Shown: positions 34,841 through 44,550 of the stretch, piece by piece | Position numbering within the stretch: the stretch's first letter is position 1 | Layout of the letters: each line of letters begins with the position of its first letter | Source: Culex pipiens pallens | Taxonomy: Eukaryota; Arthropoda; Insecta; Diptera; Culicidae | DNA length: 64,000 nucleotides | Assembly (NCBI RefSeq): GCF_016801865.2 | Contig: NC_068937.1 | Location: forward strand, 32,789,970 to 32,853,969 | Direction of reading: 5' to 3' | The notes under the pieces: model-generated | The model's input: only the letters and a program-made list of their open reading frames with translations | Databases searched by the model: none | Told to the model about the DNA's origin: nothing | Made by a program: the position numbers and the translations under genes

Positions 34841-36460
34841 ATGGTTAAATGGTTAAAGAAGATTCGGTCTGCAGCTTTACGTCAGTACTCCCATGACCAC
34901 TGTACCATTTGTCGGCGGAGGTACAAAAAGGCATGTTCAACTTACAAGCGTTACAACAAACTCCGGTACAGGCAGTACGTCCACAAAACACAATGCGATC
35001 TCAAGCGAAACCCGAAGAAATTCTGGTCATTTGTAAAAACTAAATACAAAGAGAACGGTCTGCCCTCGTCGATGGTGTACGGAAGTCGTGTAGCGTCAAA
35101 TTCGGAAGAAAAATGTACCCTGTTCGCTGAGCACTTCGCGTCTGTTTTTAATAAGCCAGATGTCCAGAACGACATTGATCCTGCTTGCCTCGATGCTGTT
35201 CCGTCCAATCTCGTAAGCGTGGACACGTTTGACATCACCAGAAGTATGCTGCGTAAGGCGATTGCAAAGCTGAAGTCATCATTCGTTGCTGGGCCTGATG
35301 GTATTCCTGCCGCTGTAATCAAACGTTGCGGAAGTATGCTGGAGGTGCCTTTGCTCAAAATATTCAACATGTCTATGACTGAGGCAACTTTCCCAGAAGA
35401 ATGGAAGAAGTCGTGCATGTTCCCAGTTTTCAAGAAAGGAGAAAAGCGGCGTGTTGAAAACTATCGAGGAATAACTTCACTGTGCTCGTGCTCAAAGGTT
35501 CTAGAACTTATCATGTGTGATTATCTCATGTTCAACTGCCGTAACTATATAACTTTTGAGCAACATGGGTTCGTCGCCGGCAGATCGGTTACAACGAACC
35601 TGATGGAGTTTGTCACCACTTGTTTCAACAGTATGTCTGAGGGGTTACAAGTTGATGCTGTTTATACTGATCTCAAGGCCGCCTTTGACCGCATAGACCA
35701 TGATATTGCACTGATGAAATTTGCCAAACTAGGATTCTCGTCCCGCATTTGCAGCTGGCTAGAATCGTACCTCAAGGGAAGACGGTTGCAGGTGAAGATT
35801 GGAAGCAGTTTATCAGTAGAATTTTCCAATTGGTCTGGCGTTCCCCAAGGTAGCAATCTTGGACCGATCGGCTTTGCACTCTTCTACAACGATGCTGGGC
35901 TATCACTTCACGGAAATTGCAAGTTAATTTACGCAGATGACCTCAAGTTATTCACAACCATCGAGAGCCTTGCTGATTGTTACGTTCTCCAATCGCACAT
36001 TGATGCCTTCGCTGAATGGTGTCGCCTTAATCGCATGACATTAAGCATCGAAAAGTGCATGGTCATCTCATTCCATCGCAAAACGAAACGGCACGTTTTC
36101 ACATTCGACTACACACTCCTCAACCAGCCCATACAGCGAGTCGATTGCGTGAAGGATTTAGGAGCCTTGCTCGACTTTAACTTGACATTTCGCCAGCAGC
36201 AAGCATCAGTCATCGAAAAGGCTAATCGCCAACTCGGCTTCATGTTCCGAGCTACCCGTGAGTTCGACGATCCCGCTTGCCTTCGTACTCTGTATTATGC
36301 TCTCGTACGATCCCATCTGGAAACCTCCTGTATTATCTGGGCACCTTACCATCAGAACTGGATCGACAGGATCGAACGTATTCAGCGAAAGTTCGTCTGG
36401 TTTGCTGCTAGAAACTTTAACTGGCGTGACCCTTCAAATCTTCCCCCGTATGAACACTAG
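34841..36460 (+). pseudogene. Non-LTR retrotransposon reverse transcriptase (ORF2 part), interrupted
   Basis: This frame encodes an RNA-dependent DNA polymerase of the non-LTR (LINE) type, which copies element RNA at a nicked chromosomal site. In the 539-residue frame I see the upstream PKKFWSFVK motif (about 58-66), GPDGIP (151-156), ENYRGI (206-211), GFVAGRS (243-249), motif A DLKAAFD with the catalytic Asp at about 277, GVPQGSNLGP (333-342) and the catalytic YADD box (364-367), then thumb sequence with a typical RTRSHLE-like stretch. The N-terminal endonuclease is absent; a stop lies directly before the first ATG, so the start is a truncation artefact. The stop at 36458-36460 is the TAG terminus of the inserted MITE. 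The catalytic residues are intact and no internal frameshift is seen. Confidence 0.95.
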
Positions 36461-37136
36461 GGTGTAATATCAAAATCGATTTTCCAGCACAGCACTTTTT
36501 CAGTTCCTTTTGGGGTCCTAAACAACTCCCCAAAGTTTGGGACCGATTGATTTAGTCCTCACTTTGCGCAAAGCGATTCAATTTTCCATACAAATTTGTA
36601 TGGGGAAAATCATTTTTTTGGATTTTGGTATTTATCAAATCCACGTTTCATGCTATATCAAAACCGGACTCATATTCGGATGCTCTGGAATGTCCTCTAC
36701 AACTTTGCCGAAGAGAGTATGGTGCTAACTTGCTCCTGAAAGAAGATATAGCGTCCTCAAAACTCGTCTAAAACGTGATTTTCGAGCAAAAAACACGTTT
36801 TAGACGAGTTTTGAACACGTTGTATCTTTTTTTAGGGGCAAGCTAGCACCATACTCTCTTCGGGAAAGTTGTAGAGGACATTCCAGAGCATCCGAATATG
36901 AGTCCGGTTTTGATATAATATGAAACGTGGATTTGATAAATACCAAAATCCAAAAAAATGGTTTTCCCCATACAAATTTATATGGAAAATTGAATCGCTT
37001 TGCGCAAAGTGAGGACTAAACCAATCGGTCCCAAACTTTGGGGAGTTGTTTAGGACCCCAGAAGGAACTAAAAAAGTGCTGTGCTCACTAAATTTGGACA
37101 ACTTTATTTTTTTCCATACTACCATATTACACCCTA
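36458..37136. mobile_element. 679-bp foldback MITE, hAT-like, 8-bp TSD, inside the RT
   Basis: The ends are TAGGGTGTAATAT and ATATTACACCCTA. The 8-bp repeat ATGAACAC flanks it at 36450-36457 and 37137-37144. The whole element is one near-palindrome with its centre near 36790 (GTCTAAAACGTG and CACGTTTTAGAC). The TAG terminus and 8-bp duplication fit hAT. It interrupts a retrotransposon coding frame cleanly and so is younger than that retrotransposon copy. Confidence 0.95.
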
Positions 37137-37144
37137 ATGAACAC

Positions 37145-37510
37145 AGATGCGAGCTGCTGGAGTTGATGACGCTCGAGAACAGACGGAAGCTGTCGAAAGC
37201 CATGTTTGCTGCCAAACTGCTCACGGGTGAACTGGACTGTCCTAACCTTCTCGAACAACTAGGCGCCGCAGTTCAAGCTAGATCTCTTCGTACTCGCAGC
37301 GGATTTTTGCATCGTACGCTCAGCACTACCGAGTACATGCGACACTCGCCATTCCGTTCGATGTGTTCGATATTCAACGATTTCTTCGACTTGTTCGAGT
37401 TTGGAGAATCAACTACATCATTTCGAACTAAACTAACATCGAGACTAAGCATCAGGGGACGACGTGACAACGCCGGGGAGAATGAACGTCCTCGTCGATC
37501 TACCAGGTGA
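37145..37510 (+). pseudogene. C-terminal part of the interrupted ORF2
   Basis: The frame resumes right after the second ATGAACAC copy and stays open for about 120 codons to TGA at 37508-37510. It includes Cys-Glu-Leu-Leu-Glu, a region rich in Arg/Leu (SLRTRSGFLHR) and a terminal FxxxFDLFEFGE run with a basic end. These match the position of the ORF2 C-terminal domain in Jockey-type elements. Its separation from the RT is entirely due to the MITE; one copy of the duplicated target would restore the frame. Confidence 0.85.
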
Positions 37511-37829
37511 TTACCGTTCCTTAAGTTATGCTCTACATTCAGTATTCTACCGGACCTTTTGACATAGGACTATGTCTTTACTTACTATATTGGGGGGCCA
37601 GTTCAGAAATTCGATCCAAAGCGTCACTTTTAAGCGTTAAAAAAGGGGACATTTTGAACGCTTATATCTTTTTTCCCTGTGAATCAATCCAGATGGTTGG
37701 ACCACCAATCGAAAGAGGAAGACTTCAGCTATTGTTTAACTACATAGATAGTCTGACTAAACATAGTTAAAGCACTTAAAACATGCAATCAAAATGAGTA
37801 ATTTTTCAGTACAAATCGGACAGATGACC

Positions 37830-37925
37830 AATCAGAGCGAGCGTATGCATTCGAGACCGCGCCCCTTTTGTGCCGTTCTCCGGCTGTGCCACTATTTAAG
37901 CAGAAAATTTCGCAAAAGCAAGTCA
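37830..37925 (+). promoter_or_regulatory. Promoter-like block: CCAAT, TATTTAAG, initiator-like TCACT
   Basis: ACCAATCAGAGCG (near 37829) carries a CCAAT box. ACTATTTAAGC (about 37891) is TATA-like. About 30 bases downstream AGTCACTTTGG resembles an insect initiator. The block is GC-rich between these motifs. Spacing suits an RNA polymerase II core promoter; activity is untested. Confidence 0.35.
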
Positions 37926-38095
37926 CTTTGGAACGAGCACTCGAACTGTGCACGTCGGGCCGGCGCGGAGCAGCAGCAGCAGCGGCCAATAGAAGAAGAG
38001 GACCAGCAACCAGAAGGAAGAACCACCAGCAGCAGAAGGAGGAAATTCGAGCGAAGCGGACGGCGTGGAAGTCGCTATGATGCGGCGGTTCTCAT

Positions 38096-40112
38096 GAAAA
38101 ATGGCCAATTCGACAGTTGTGGCCAAAACCAGGAGTGGCCGATGCCCTCAAAGTAGGTTCCCCCGGGGCCTGGGGGGACATTTACAGAAACATACGAGTT
38201 GTGGCAATATGGGTATCAAAATTCATGGTTTTTTATACTGAACATAATAATGGCCATTTTGACAGTAGTGGCCACAACCTGGAGTGGCCGGTGCCCTCAA
38301 AGAAGGTTCCCCCGGGGCCTGGGGGGACATTTACAGAAACATACGAGTTTTGGCAATATGGGTATCAAAATTCATGGTTTTTGATACTGAACATAATAAT
38401 GGCTATTTCGACAGTAGTGGCCACAACCTGGAGTGGCCGGTGCCCTCAAAGAAGGTTCCCCCGGGGCCTGGGGGGACATTTACAGAAACATACGAGTTTT
38501 GGCAATATGGGTATCAAAATTCATGGTTTTTTATACTGAACATAATAATGGCCATTTCGACAGTAGTGGCCACAACCTGGAGTGGCCGGTGCCCTCAAAG
38601 AAGGTTCCCCCGGGGCCTGGGGGGACATTTACAGAAGCATACGAGTTGTGGCAATATGGGTATCAAAATTCATGGTTTTTTATACTGAACATAATAATGG
38701 CCATTTCGACAGTAGTGGCCACAACCTGGAGTGGCCGGTGCCCTCAAAGAAGGTTCCCCCGGGGCCTGGGGGGACATTTACAGAAACATACGAGTTGTGG
38801 CAATATGGGTATCAAAATTCATGGTTTTTTAAACTGAACATAATAATGGCCATTTCGACAGTAGTGGCCACAACCTGGAGTGGCCGGTGCCCTCAAAGAA
38901 GGTTCCCCCGGGGCCTGGGGGGACATTTACAGAAACATACGAGTTTTGGCAATATGGGTATCAAAATGCATGGTTTTTGATACTGAACATAATAATGGCC
39001 ATTTTGACAGTAGTGGCCACAACCTGGAGTGGCCGGTGCCCTCAAAGAAGGTTCCCCCGGGGCCTGGGGGGACATTTACAGAAACATACGAGTTGTGGCA
39101 ATATGGGTATCAAAATTCATGGTTTTTTATACTGAACATAATAATGGCCATTTCGACAGTAGTGGCCACAACCTGGAGTGGCCGGTGCCCTCAAAGAAGG
39201 TTCCCCCGGGGCCTGGGGGGACATTTACAGAAGCATACGAGTTGTGGCAATATGGGTATCAAAATTCATGGTTTTTTATACTGAACATAATAATGGCCAT
39301 TTCGACAGTAGTGGCCACAACCTGGAGTGGCCGGTGCCCTCAAAGAAGGTTCCCCCGGGGCCTGGGGGGACATTTACAGAAACATACGAGTTGTGGCAAT
39401 ATGGGTATCAAAATTCATGGTTTTTTAAACTGAACATAATAATGGCCATTTCGACAGTAGTGGCCACAACCTGGAGTGGCCGGTGCCCTCAAAGAAGGTT
39501 CCCCCGGGGCCTGGGGGGACATTTACAGAAACATACGAGTTGTGGCAATATGGGTATCAAAATTCATGGTTTTTGATACTGAACATAATAATGGCCATTT
39601 CGACAGTAGTGGCCACAACCTGGAGTGGCCGGTGCCCTCAAAGAAGGTTCCCCCGGGGCCTGGGGGGACATTTACAGAAACATACGAGTTGTGGCAATAT
39701 GGGTATCAAAATTCATGGTTTTTTAAACTGAACATAATAATGGCCATTTCGACAGTAGTGGCCACAACCTGGAGTGGCCGGTGCCCTCAAAGAAGGTTCC
39801 CCCGGGGCCTGGGGGGACATTTACAGAAACATACGAGTTGTGGCAATATGGGTATCAAAATTCATGGTTTTTGATACTGAACATAATAATGGCCATTTCG
39901 ACAGTAGTGGCCACAACCTTGAGTGACCGGTGATCTCAAAGCAGGTTTCCCCGGGGCCCGGAGGGTCTTTAACAGAACCATACGAGTTGTGGCAATATGG
40001 ATATCAAAATTCATGGTTTTTGATACTGAACATGAAAATTGACATTTCGACCGTAGTGGCCACAACCTGGAGTTGCCGGTGCCCTCATGGAAGGTTCACC
40101 TTGGGAGAACAT
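38096..40112 (+). repeat. 149-bp tandem array, about 13.5 copies, with a 4-unit higher-order period
   Basis: Near-identical 149-bp units contain GGTTCCCCCGGGGCCTGG, CAATATGGGTATCAAAATTC and ACAGTAGTGGCCACAACC. The first and last one or two units are more diverged (for example 39923-40112), as is usual at array edges. Diagnostic variants recur every 596 bp: GAAGCATACG in the units at 38582 and 39178, TTTTAAACTG in those at 38731 and 39327, TTTGATACTG in those at 38284, 38880 and 39476. Overlapping frames of about 130 codons follow from the repeat and are not genes. Confidence 0.97.
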
Positions 40113-40218
40113 TTATGACAATTTTGCCGACAAATCTATGAAACAAAATAAAATAATCTTATTTCAGATTTCACTAGCAATCCAAAAACACATTCAAATT
40201 GTTTGGTCCTATGTCTTT

Positions 40219-40436
40219 CGGTTATGTCTCTGACATACCATCTTGAACTTTTTTTTTGTAGGTGGTGATGATCGTGCATTCGTCGTTTAGCTTTTTCTGT
40301 TTAGTGTTTACATGCTGTTTTTTTTAATTACTTGACCATTTTGTACTATATTGTAAAGCGAACAAACAACAACAAAACTTCATTAAGACCATGTGGTCGG
40401 ATGATTTTAATAAATAAATAAATAAATAAATAAATA
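40219..40436 (+). other. Retrotransposon 3' UTR and (TAAA)n tail
   Basis: AT-rich sequence ends in GACCATGTGGTCGGATG, ATTTTAA and about seven TAAA units (40409-40436). A short A-rich simple-repeat tail is typical of non-LTR retrotransposon 3' ends. Confidence 0.75.
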
Positions 40437-40446
40437 AACTAAGTGG

Positions 40447-42040
40447 GGCAAATCGGGACACAAAGTGAATTTTTCGGTTGTATATTTTTGCTCGGGGGAC
40501 CCCTTAGATCCCATAAACTTTAAATGAAATTTGTACCAGCCTTAGTAGAAACTAAAATGGAAGTAAAATCTTCGAACATTAAAAAATTGAAATCGTTTTA
40601 TTACTTTTGAAAATCAAATGAAAAAGTTGTGCAAGTGGAAGTTATACCAAATTTAACTTTCAAACTATTCAAATTCTACAGCTTTCTGTAATCTTTATTG
40701 TCCCCCCATCTTGTGTCTGAGATCATTGTTTTATTTGCTTAAAAATGTTTTTTATTGCCTAATGACTAAGCTTAGTGATTTTTCACGCTCGAAAATGGCA
40801 AATTTCTCGCAAATTCCGCGGAACTTGAAAGATGTTAAAATAACTCTGAAAATCCTATGTTTAAATCACAGAAACTATTTTTCATGCTTCATTATATATT
40901 ATTCTTCAATAAACTAAAAAAATCTTCACTGAATTTGAACGCGACACAAAAAAAAAAATTCTCCCAATTTTCAAAAAAAATATCCTCTTGGTTTATGAAT
41001 GGGCTCTATATATATTTTGAAACAAAATGTAGGGCACGCGTATTCTCATTTACTGAACTGCTCTTTTAAAAAGCTAAAATGTTTTGGCTAATATGCTCCT
41101 GTTATATCATTTTGCATTTTATTGAATTTCATATCAAAGCAAGATTTACAAAATTGTCCAGTCAATATGAGTACATTAAATTGAATTTTCTGCGACATAT
41201 AGCCCATTAAGGGGTTACATACATGTAAATCATCAAAAATGTTAGAGGTTGGTATGAGCACACATTTAAACATTTTTAAATCTTTTTGCAGGACATTAAA
41301 ATATTCATTTTCATCCATTAACAAAATAAATAATTAAACATTTAGGTGTACAATTGCCCAGATATAGCAATTTCAAGTTAGCAGTTTCAAAAAACAAGTG
41401 CCACGATATCTCAACACTGCTTTGACCATATTAGCTCAAAATTTCGGTGAAGAATCGTTAAACCAGTCCTGTCTGCATGACGAAGGCCGATTTTCAAAAA
41501 CTTAATTAAAAAAAGATAAAAATATTTTTACGTTTTTCATTTAAAAAATCGTCAGTTTTTGATTTTTGTATTTAAAAAAAAAAGCAAAATTTCCAAATCG
41601 GGCTTCGTCATGCACACGGGATATGTCTTGAGAGTCTTCACCCCAAATTTCAGCCAATTTGGTCCATCCCATCTCGAGATATCGTTTAGAGGAAAACGTT
41701 CACGAAGTTTGACAGTTCGCTTTGCGCATGGCAAAATAGTGAACTTAAATCGTCTCTTACGCAGTTCAGTCACGAAATTTTTTTATGAAACTATCAGGAA
41801 TGATTGAACATCTGGAGGTTTTTTTTTAAAGGTCCAATAAACCAAATTTTCAGTTTTTGCATTTTGGGTGCATTTGGGTGAATCTGTAATGGTTTAATGT
41901 TAAGCTAGTTATTAAAAATTTGAGTAATAATGTATAATCCATTGCAAAACAATTTTTAAAATTTCCGTTTGTTTATACATAGATAATAGCTTGTTTTGTT
42001 TAAAAAACACTGATAAGTTTTCATACCACTATTGTTTGTC
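40447..42040. other. AT-rich DNA with one arm of a foldback family
   Basis: No gene. About 41812-41880 (TCTGGAGG, AAAGGTCCAATAAACCAAA, TTTTTGCATTTTGGGTG) matches a single arm of the palindrome at 60492-60643, so a decayed or half copy sits here. Confidence 0.5.
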
Positions 42041-43220
42041 TTAAATTGCAGTCCAAAAACGCAGTTTACCGCATTCTTCCATCACAAAGAACCCCCACCG
42101 ACTATGCCTAGTCTGACCCAGTACATAAAGTAGGGTAAAACGCAGTGTAAAGTCCGAGCTAAACTTTTCCACCGTGCACATAACGCATGCCGACAATCCC
42201 ACGCAACCGCTCCGCTTCTCCCCTGGTGGGAAAATCTCCCACTCTCATACACAAGTGTCCCCGGCTTTGTTATATGCAATTTTACCCGCCTCTTCCACCC
42301 TCTCCCACAACCCACAGCGCCAACTAGAACATAACCCCGAAAAACTATGGCGCGTTTCGCTTCGAGACTAGCAACCCCTCTCCCTCTCTGCAAGAACAGT
42401 CAATCCGAAGGGGGGAGGAGGTCGGCGAGGGTTGCAGTTGCAGACCACACCCCCTTGCAGTTCTGATTGGTCGCCGCCGCCCGTCATCAAAGTCGGCGGC
42501 GGTGTTGCATGCAAGAAGCAGCAGTCAGTCAGTGTGCAGTGCACTAGTGCAGGTCGTGCAACAGAGAGGGACGGGCTGCTCGCTCCACGCCACGTGCGCG
42601 TCCACGTGGAGTGAGAGAGAGCCCGCTGGCGGCTGGCCATTTTGAGGGGGTTGGAGAGGGATGGAGCGGGGGTTTCAACCCCTGCCGTCATGGCCAACTA
42701 TGCCACCATTATTGCTAGGGGGATGAAGGGAAGAAGAAAAAAACAACATTCGCACACTGCACCGGAACTAGAAGTTTTCTACCCCACCCCACTTTTGACA
42801 GCTCACGAACTGACGCGCTGACGTTTTGCACCCCACCAAGCTGTCAAAACTAGTAGTTTGGGGAAGGGGGGGGGTGCCTTTTGTTTATCCTGGTGGACCC
42901 CGCTTGGTCAACACACAGGCACGCACAAGCACACACACACAGGCGTCGGGGCACTCACACTATGAAACCATGTCTGTGTGTGGGTGTGGGTGTAAGTGTG
43001 TCTGGGTGAACACTCGTACCAGCTTGGGGCAGCTGCAGCGTTCGTAGCAGTCCCAGTGTTGTGGAAAATGAAAACAAGCAAAACAAGGCGCCCACCCTGC
43101 TGTGGGGTTTGTATGTCGTGATGGTCGTGTGCACGATGGAAGAGGGCTAACTTGGCTTGGTTGAGGGGTGGTGGAGTGGGTGCTTTTGGAGGGACTGGGG
43201 TAGAAGACTAGCAAACTTAG
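42041..43220. other. GC-rich, apparently single-copy block (candidate promoter or exon region)
   Basis: The most GC-rich stretch of the window. It holds GATTGGTCGCC (CCAAT inverse), TCAGTCAGTGTGCAGTGCAC (initiator-like TCAGT), CCACGTGCGCGTCCACGTGG (a CACGTG-type inverted repeat at about 42590-42610) and a GTGTGTGGGTGTGGGTG simple repeat near 42973. Overlapping frames on both strands up to 109 codons show no domain. Non-repetitive GC-rich sequence in a repeat-rich region fits a host promoter or first exon, but none can be proved. Confidence 0.4.
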
Positions 43221-43827
43221 AACTAGGGCAGGGGCGTAGGATAAAAGTTTTGGGGGGCAAATCCAGATAGAATTAGTTAAAGGAATTTAGTCGGACATTT
43301 ACAAACACATACATACTTTTTGAAAATCTTGCAAGTTTTAAAGCTTATGCTTAAGTATGTATTCAAAATTGACCACTAAATATCGCATTTATCTCAAAAC
43401 TCGAAAATTTTCATAATTTGCAAGCGAAGCGAAATTTGGTATGCTTTTTCCACTCTACTCAAGTATTTTTGTAAAATTGTTTTTTTACAAAAATACCATA
43501 TTTTCGAAAATACTAATTTTTTTCAAAATTCTTCAAATTTTTTTTGATACCCAAATAATCAAATAAATTAAAATTTGGTATGCCTTTTCAATTTATTAAT
43601 TTTTTAAATACCAATTTTTTTACAAAAAAACTCAAATTTTCAAAATATGCAATATGGGTATCAAACAAAGCGATATTTTGTATTCTTTTCACTTTATTAG
43701 AGTTTATACTCGAAAAAATTCGGTAATTTGTGAAAATACTAAAATTTTCACAAATGACCGATTTTTTCGAACATAAACAAATTTTATAAATTTGAATAAA
43801 GGGTATCAAACGATTTGAAATGTTGTA
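43221..43827. repeat. AT-rich DNA with diverged repeats of about 100-140 bp
   Basis: AAATTTGGTATGCTTTTTCC near 43432 recurs as AAATTTGGTATGCCTTTTC near 43571 and, more diverged, as ATATTTTGTATTCTTTTCAC near 43672. Similar sequence (CAAATTTCGCTGCGTGTGAT) continues at 46830 beyond the next element, so that element split this repeat tract. Confidence 0.5.
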
Positions 43828-44082
43828 GGGGAAATATACCCTTTCTAATCAAACACCTATCTTCGTCATATGGAGAGTTTGATGCTCGATTAAAGCTCCA
43901 AAAATACTACTTAGGCTATAAACTTACCAACAACAGTACTGCCTCGAGTAAACACGCTAATATATGCCACTTACTGGCCAAAAAAATCAAATTTAAAGCA
44001 CTTTTGATCATAATTTCTATTTTGCGAGACCATTTTTCATCATTTTGGTGGCACACACATCCACACGCAAGATCAGAGGTTA

Positions 44083-44176
44083 GGGACCATCCATAAACCA
44101 CGTGGACAATTGTCCACGAGGGGGGGAGGGGTTTGAGATTCCCAAAAAAGTGTCCACGTGGTTTATGGATGGTCCC
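44083..44176. mobile_element. 94-bp MITE, PIF/Harbinger-like, TTA duplication
   Basis: GGGACCATCCATAAACCACG and its inverse CGTGGTTTATGGATGGTCCC are perfect termini. The 3-bp TTA flanks the element (44080-44082 and 44177-44179), as for PIF/Harbinger elements. The core contains GAGGGGGGGAGGGG. Related decayed copies appear at 45418-45530, 47104-47145 and around 32936-32975. Confidence 0.85.
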
Positions 44177-44550
44177 TTAGCTTCTTAATGAAAGTCGCCA
44201 TCAATATATTTTCACTTGCGCTAACGATTTCAATGCGCTTAAGATATAAAATTGCATCCAACTACCGGCAACATGTTCTTTTGCACATTCTTTAGTAACT
44301 CACTTGAAAAATAATCCCGAAACATGTAAATAATTAGCAAGCGCCATCAAAAAACAAACGCGTTAAGTCTTTTGACGTTTCAATTTTGACTACCCATTCC
44401 AATCGAAAGGCTGAAGAAAACCGAGCGAGAAGCGAAGGCAAACAAAGGGTGGCCACCAACACCACCAACATGCTGGTGCAGCGCCTGTTGGAGTGAGCAA
44501 GTGCTGCCAGGAAACTTTCGCTATAAATGCTACTTTTCGTGAGTGTTCGC

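Larger units (their letters stand above)
37580..40208. mobile_element. 2.6-kb insertion of unknown class in the 3' UTR (inferred)
   Basis: The 10-bp direct repeat CTATGTCTTT occurs at 37570-37579 and 40209-40218, and what follows the second copy reads as retrotransposon 3' UTR leading to the (TAAA)n tail. The enclosed segment contains a promoter-like block (37830-37925), a Gln/Ala-coding CAG run and a 149-bp tandem array. No LTR (TG...CA) or TIR could be established, so the class is open and the duplication could be fortuitous. Confidence 0.4.
34837..40436 (+). mobile_element. 5'-truncated non-LTR retrotransposon with two nested insertions
   Basis: Layout: the body of ORF2 with reverse transcriptase (34841-36457), a 679-bp MITE (36458-37136), the ORF2 C-terminus (37145-37510), start of a 3' UTR, an inferred 2.6-kb insertion (37580-40208), the rest of the 3' UTR and a (TAAA)n tail ending at 40436. 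ORF1 and the ORF2 endonuclease domain are missing, the usual outcome of incomplete target-primed reverse transcription. The clade is Jockey-like on RT motifs (inference). A possible target duplication is AACTAAATGG/AACTAAGTGG. Confidence 0.75.

Noticed and set aside
34951..35433. 160-codon minus-strand gene
   Set aside because: It is the antisense shadow of the reverse transcriptase frame.
38096..40112. CRISPR array
   Set aside because: Repeats are 149 bp and directly adjacent with no unique spacers, in eukaryotic repeat DNA without cas genes.
38117..40118. Overlapping 60-140-codon frames as a gene family
   Set aside because: All are offset copies of the same 149-bp satellite unit; successive frames overlap and begin at identical positions in each unit.
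37580..40208. LTR retrotransposon or solo LTR
   Set aside because: A promoter-like block is present, but no TG...CA ends, primer-binding site or paired LTR could be found.
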